64,000 nucleotides of DNA, from positions 394,391 to 458,390 of the forward strand of contig CAWKFQ010000017.1 in assembly GCA_963848955.1 (NCBI GenBank). Reading direction: 5' to 3'. Source of the stretch: DASUPK01 sp963848955. Its GTDB lineage: Bacteria; Actinomycetota; Thermoleophilia; Solirubrobacterales; 70-9. The notes below the pieces were generated by a model. That model had not been told where the DNA came from. It did no database searches and was given only the letters and a program-made list of their open reading frames with translations. The translations under genes were made by a program, and so were the position numbers. Shown here in pieces: positions 59,817-64,000 of the stretch (the first letter of the stretch is position 1; each line of letters opens with the position of its first letter).

Positions 59817-61217
59817 TCAGCTGACGGACAGGCAGACGATCGTTGCGTCGTCGGTGAGGTCACCCCCGCTCGCCCTGAGCACGGCGGTCTGCACCCTTCG
59901 CACGGTGTCCGCGGCGGTCGCGCCCTTTGATTGGAGGGCCGCCTCGACGAAGCCATCCATACCCAGGCCGGCCTTGCCCTCGCTCTGGCCGACGACGCCG
60001 TCGGAGACGACCACCAGCCGATCCCCGGCTTCGAATGCGGCTGTGCGCTCCGCCGGCTTCGGGCTCGCGCGGCCTCCGAGCCCATGAGCCTTCGGTACCC
60101 CGATGTGCTCCACTTGGTGGTCCGCGCGGATCACGACGGGGGGTACGTGTCCGCAGTTGGCGATTGTGAGCTCCCGGGAGGCGGGGTCCCAGCGAACGAC
60201 GACCGCCGTCATCTCGGCGCGCGGACCGGGCATCTCCCGGAGCGTCTGGTGCATCACGATCAGTGCCTCGCTGATGCTGGCGCCGCTGCGGCGGCTCGCG
60301 CGTAGGGCGCCGAGCGCCACCGCCGAGCTCGCGGCCGCACGCGTCCCGCTGCCTCCCAGGCCGTCCGCCAGCGTGATCCAGACGCCGTCGGTGTTCTCGG
60401 CCACGTCGAACCAGTCCCCGGCCACCTCGTAGGTCGGCAACACGTTGCCGGCCACCTCGCCCCCCGTGATCCTCGCGATTCGCGGTGGTAGCAGGCTCTG
60501 CTGTATCTCGGCAGCCGCCCGGGGCTGCTTGCGGCGCTGGGCGCGGGCGACCGTATCCGTATATCGGTCGGCCAGGGTCATGGCCGCGGAAGCCTGACGA
60601 GCCAGCTCGGCGAGAGCCTGTCTCGGCCGCCCGAACGCGATGATCACCCCGGTCGCGCGTCCGCGCAGCCAAAGAGGAACGACTTCGATCCCCGGAAGAT
60701 CGCCGAGGTGGGCCCGCAGCTCAGAGAGCCCGTCCGCGTCGAGCTCAGGTCCGACCGCCAGTGGTGCCTTGATCTTGTCGGGAAGCCGGTCCGCCCCCGC
60801 AACCCGAAGCAGGTGGGAGCCATCGATATCCAGGACATAGAGCGCCAGGGGAACCCCCGCGATCCGCTCCGACTCCGCGACGAGCTGCTCGGGCAGGGCA
60901 GGGGGCGAGACCACGTCGAAGACCTGGATCGCATCGAGGGCCACGGAGCGCTCACGGCCGAGGTGTCCGGGCGGGAGCACGCCGTCGGTTTGCGGCGGGT
61001 CGGTCTCTCGCGGTCGCTCTCTGATTGCCTCGATCAGCGCCTGGCGGCTCTCGAACCGGCGATAGAGGGTGGATCGTGAGATCCCGGCGGCGGCCGCGAT
61101 CTCGGCGAGAGTGGTCGAAGGCGATTGCTCCAGCAGGTGCCCGGCCACCTCGAGGATTCGGCTCCGGTTGCGCACGGCATCCGAGCGGCGCGGGTCTGCA
61201 AGCTCGCGAGCGCCCAT
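59817..61217 (-). CDS. Fusion: TetR-type HTH + SpoIIE-like PP2C phosphatase
   Basis: 466 residues. Residues 15-65 are a TetR helix-turn-helix (RSRILEVAGHLLEQS, AEIAAAAGISRSTLYRRFES). Residues about 90-235 look like a GAF-type sensor (LALYVLDIDGSHLLRVAG, GRATGVIIAFGRPRQALAEL). Residues 250-466 are a SpoIIE/PP2C phosphatase with metal aspartates in GDWFD and ADGLGG and with VVSDGVVGQSEGK and LTDDATIVCL. SpoIIE phosphatases usually act on anti-anti-sigma factors; a DNA-binding head is unusual. Confidence 0.85.
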   Translation of the reverse strand: MGARELADPRRSDAVRNRSRILEVAGHLLEQSPSTTLAEIAAAAGISRSTLYRRFESRQALIEAIRERPRETDPPQTDGVLPPGHLGRERSVALDAIQVFDVVSPPALPEQLVAESERIAGVPLALYVLDIDGSHLLRVAGADRLPDKIKAPLAVGPELDADGLSELRAHLGDLPGIEVVPLWLRGRATGVIIAFGRPRQALAELARQASAAMTLADRYTDTVARAQRRKQPRAAAEIQQSLLPPRIARITGGEVAGNVLPTYEVAGDWFDVAENTDGVWITLADGLGGSGTRAAASSAVALGALRASRRSGASISEALIVMHQTLREMPGPRAEMTAVVVRWDPASRELTIANCGHVPPVVIRADHQVEHIGVPKAHGLGGRASPKPAERTAAFEAGDRLVVVSDGVVGQSEGKAGLGMDGFVEAALQSKGATAADTVRRVQTAVLRASGGDLTDDATIVCLSVS

Positions 61218-61397
61218 TCGTGCAACTTATGCCCCGGTTGCGCCAAGTGACACAGGTTGTCCCAGCAGGGCGTCGCGGTTCACGGCGGGGGTCGTCGAAG
61301 GCAGTCAGCATGACGCCCGTGAGAAGGAGCCAAGGACTCGAGAGGACATCGAGCGCAGTCGGGGACTCAGCCTCTGGAAATCGAGGGTCGCTCGAAG

Positions 61398-62436
61398 ATG
61401 AACAGGCCCGACCTCGCGCGGGCAGTCGAGCGGGCCAGGGAGGGTCGCTGAAGACGAGAGCAAGGCGGCTGATTCGCCGACCTCACCAGGCCGCGCCGAC
61501 AACCGCCCTACGGGCGTTGACCGGAAGACGGGGATCTTCGCCACGCTGAAGCGGACGGTCACCGAGTTCAGCGAGGACAACCTGACCGACTGGGCGGCGG
61601 CGCTCACTTATTACGGCCTGCTGTCGCTTTTTCCGGCATTGATCGCGCTGGTGGCGGTCTTGGGCCTCTTCGGCGATCCGGCTGCCACGACCACCAACAT
61701 CACCGAGATCGTCACGAAGATAGGGCCCTCCTCCGCGGCCGACACTTTCTCGGGCTCGATCAAGTCGATCACCTCCAATCGGAGTGGAGCGGGAGTCGCT
61801 CTGATCGTGGGGCTCGTGCTCGCGCTCTGGTCGGCCTCGGGATACGTCGGCGCCTTCATGAGAGCCTCGAACGTCATCTACGAGACACCCGAGGGCCGTC
61901 CGATCTGGAAGCTGCGCCCCCTGCAGATGCTGGTGACCCTGGCGATGGTGATCCTGATGGCGCTCGTCGCCCTCGGGCTGGTCCTGACGGGACCGATCGT
62001 CGACGCGGTTGCTGCACCGCTCGGAATCGGCAATACCGCGACCACCATCTGGGACATCGCCAAGTGGCCGATCCTGGCCGCGGTCTTCATGCTCATGATC
62101 GGCCTCCTCTACTACGCCTCGCCAAACGTCAAGCTGCGCGGCTTCAAGTGGGTTACGCCTGGGAGCTTCGTCGCACTGGTGGTGTGGGTCGTCGCCTCGG
62201 CGGCGTTCGCGTTCTACGTAGCCAACTTCGGCTCCTACAACAAGACCTATGGCACGCTGGGGGGCTTCGTCGCGCTGCTGGTCTGGTTCTGGATCACGAA
62301 CCTGGCGATTCTCTTCGGCCACCAGCTCAACGCCGAGCGCGAGCGCAGCCGTGAGTTGCACGAGGGCGTGCCGCGAGCCGAGCAGGAGATCCAGCTCGAG
62401 CCCCGCGACGAGCCCAAGAGGCAGAAGACGACATGA
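61398..62436 (+). CDS. YihY/BrkB family membrane protein 2, probable N-terminal frameshift
   Basis: The main frame reads TGIFATLKRTVTEFSEDNLT, WAAALTYYGLLSLFPALIAL, SASGYVGAFMRASNVIYETP, YYASPNVKLRGFKWVTPGSF and LNAERERSRELHEG, typical of YihY. No start codon is in frame before the first helix; ATG 61398 (MNRPDLARAVERAREG) joins it if one base near 61440 is removed. Six spans expected. Paralog of the gene at 51.4-52.3 kb. Confidence 0.82.
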
Positions 62437-62681
62437 GGGGCGAAGCGGCGCTTTCGAGGATCCGCGTACTGGCTGCCGGGACTTTCGACTCCCACGAAAG
62501 GAGCAACGAGCGCGTTGGCCTCGGGGCGAGGTTTCGCCCGCTGGAAGGGCCCATCTTGAGGGCGGGGCGTCGGCGGCCGTTACAGCCCGCATCTCGCATT
62601 TCATTGCCCTTTGCGGGGCAAGGGGCTTGAGCAACACGAAATCAGAAAAGAAGAAGGGCCGCGGGCCCAAAGGAGGACACG

Positions 62682-63368
62682 ATGTCCGACACTAAGACCA
62701 GGGACGCGAAGCTTGTGCAGCTACTCAATGAGGCCTATGGCAAGGAGCGCCAGCTAGAGCTCTCGCTCGAGTCGCATATGGCGATGACGACGCGGGCCGA
62801 CTACGAGAAGCGCCTACGGCAGCATCTGAAGGAGACGAAGTCCCACGCATCGACCGTAGGCAAGCGAATCAAGCAACTTGGGGGGACCGCCGAGACGGTT
62901 TCGCTGCCTGGTCCCGAAGCAGCGACCAAGGCTGCGCAGAGCCTGCAGGGCGCGGTCGGTAAGGCGAAGGCCGCGGCGCAGGGCCCGCTCCACCTGGCAA
63001 AGGGCTCAGGCGAGCAGGGGAAGATGCTTCACAACGCTCGCGCGGAATACCGCGAGGAGGCCGAGGAGATCGCCACCTACACCGTGATCGACGCGCTCGC
63101 CACGTCGGTGGGGGACAAGCAGACGGCAAAGCTCGCTCGCGACATCCTCAGTGAGGAGCAGCGGATGGCCGAGTATCTAGGCGAGCTGCTTCCGCAGTTG
63201 GCCACCGACGTCGCTCACGACGAGATCCCCGTGTCGGAGATCCAGGGGGACGCTGACCGGCGGAGGTCGACGTCCACCGGAGCCACCAGGCGTACGCCGA
63301 GGAAGAAGGCATCCGGCAACTCAACGAAGAGCAAGTCAAGGAAGACAAGCGGCGCGAAGCGCAGCTGA
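62682..63368 (+). CDS. DUF892 (YciE-like ferritin-fold) protein with basic tail
   Basis: 228 residues with AAAGGAGG upstream. The ferritin-like bundle is visible as LVQLLNEAYGKERQLELSLE, YEKRLRQHLKETKSHAS, YREEAEEIATYTVIDAL and ILSEEQRMAEYLGELLPQL. The last 40 residues are Lys/Arg/Ser/Thr-rich (RRTPRKKASGNSTKSKSRKT), a histone-tail-like extension that could bind DNA. Likely stress-induced. Confidence 0.85.
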   Translation: MSDTKTRDAKLVQLLNEAYGKERQLELSLESHMAMTTRADYEKRLRQHLKETKSHASTVGKRIKQLGGTAETVSLPGPEAATKAAQSLQGAVGKAKAAAQGPLHLAKGSGEQGKMLHNARAEYREEAEEIATYTVIDALATSVGDKQTAKLARDILSEEQRMAEYLGELLPQLATDVAHDEIPVSEIQGDADRRRSTSTGATRRTPRKKASGNSTKSKSRKTSGAKRS

Positions 63369-63391
63369 CTGCACCAGACCTAAGGAGAGAG

Positions 63392-63490
63392 ATGCCGCAA
63401 TCCACCAAGACAAAGCGTTTGGAGTCAGAAGAGTGGCCCTGCTGGGTAGCTGTGGCGACGAATGACCGTGCCGCCTGCGGGGCATCCTGA
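63392..63490 (+). CDS. Possible 32-residue peptide
   Basis: AAGGAGAG precedes ATG 63392; the frame reads MPQSTKTKRLESEEWPCWVA and stops at 63490. It follows DUF892 by 23 bases. Could be a short co-transcribed peptide or the start of a truncated gene. Confidence 0.35.
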   Translation: MPQSTKTKRLESEEWPCWVAVATNDRAACGAS

Positions 63491-63577
63491 AGTGGGCCCC
63501 ACCGCTCCCGCGAGATGGGCATCCGGTAGTACCACGGTTGGTACCCGGAGGCGGCTGCCGCCTGATGCCTGGTATGT

Positions 63578-64000
63578 CTAGCCGAGGGCGTTCTCGTCAC
63601 CGATTGGCTCGCCCAGGACGATCCCGTCCGAGCTGATATCGAATTCCCGGATCTCGGGGTCATGGGCGCTCGCGCGTGACTTCACGACAGTCACCGTGCG
63701 TAGAAGGCGCGTGCCGGCGCGCACGTATTGCAGCAGGATGACGTTGTCGGAGAGATGCGATATCCCGTTTTCGGCCAAGGAGCCAACGTGGAAGAGATCC
63801 GGCACTTCGCTCGTCATGATCGGGCTTACCCCCGAGCGCGAGAGGCGTTGGGTGAGCGAGTAGATGAACTCTCGGAAGCGCACCGGATCAGTCGCCGCGT
63901 AGTGCAGATCGCTTAGGCTGTCGATCAGAACGCGAGTCGCGCCGGTGGTCTCCACAAGGTCGAGCAATTCGTACACCCATTCGTCGATGTAGACATCGTT
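63578..64000 (-). CDS. KaiC/RadA-type ATPase domain, partial
   Basis: The C-terminal 140 residues of a RecA-fold KaiC-like protein continue past the right edge. LLDLVETTGATRVLIDSLSDL holds the Walker B strand; FIYSLTQRLSRSGVSPIMTSE, VGSLAENGISHLSDNVILLQY and VKSRASAHDPEIREFDISSDG are characteristic of KaiC-domain proteins in stress and gene-regulation clusters. Often linked to histidine kinases. Confidence 0.85.
   Translation of the reverse strand, partial: NDVYIDEWVYELLDLVETTGATRVLIDSLSDLHYAATDPVRFREFIYSLTQRLSRSGVSPIMTSEVPDLFHVGSLAENGISHLSDNVILLQYVRAGTRLLRTVTVVKSRASAHDPEIREFDISSDGIVLGEPIGDENALG

Overview
High-GC DNA that looks like an actinobacterium of the Thermoleophilia/Solirubrobacterales type. 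This is inferred from the expanded NTF2/SnoaL-like family whose members begin MSQENVE, the TatA-TatC-dCTP deaminase neighbourhood, a Rieske/b6-type qcr operon, and menaquinone genes. No rRNA or CRISPR was seen. There is one intact tRNA (Lys, CTT).

Layout. (1) 1-11.6 kb is a one-carbon/amine module. A minus-strand operon reads glutamine-synthetase-like GmaS/GlnT, class II amidotransferase, GXGXG protein, FMN glutamate-synthase domain, an unknown 147-aa protein and two tandem FAD oxidoreductases. It is divergent from a malyl-CoA-lyase-like aldolase and phosphoribulokinase, followed by a LysR regulator and a serine-glyoxylate-type aminotransferase. The set resembles the N-methylglutamate route of methylamine use coupled to glyoxylate/serine or Calvin-type carbon handling. 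(2) 11.4-16 kb holds a 7Fe ferredoxin, an R2lox oxidase, an amidotransferase, an Amt ammonium channel and small membrane proteins. (3) 16-24 kb holds frameshifted regulator, receptor, antiporter, tatC and dcd genes, plus tatA and tRNA-Lys with a nearby 3'-end duplicate. (4) 24-32.5 kb is a clean core block: polyprenyl synthase, MenG, QcrCBA, HemL, fused siroheme decarboxylase AhbA-AhbB, HemB. (5) 32.5-40.8 kb is accessory: NTF2-like paralogs, a secreted NNTV-repeat protein, an SDR/AraC pair, methyltransferases, and many copies of a short hairpin repeat. (6) 40.8-48.7 kb is a light-response module: a B12-binding MerR regulator (CarH/LitR type) with two sets of 11-bp phased direct repeats in its divergent promoter, an operon of two membrane proteins, SDR, SRPBCC, FAD amine oxidase and DUF1365, and a photolyase. 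(7) 49-55.4 kb has more NTF2-like genes and fragments, two 49-bp copies of a tRNA-Pro 3' half around a YihY gene, and a truncated serine recombinase. (8) 55.7-64 kb is stress-related: a Fur-O6-methylguanine-DNA-methyltransferase fusion divergent from Mn-catalase, a USP-like membrane protein, CBS protein, a TetR-SpoIIE phosphatase fusion, a second YihY, DUF892, and a KaiC-like ATPase running off the end.

Caution: many genes, including normally essential ones (tatC, dcd, hemL), carry single-base frameshifts concentrated at 0-2, 14-24, 29.4 and 34-49 kb. This looks more like base-calling or assembly indels than true decay, so gene boundaries there are approximate.
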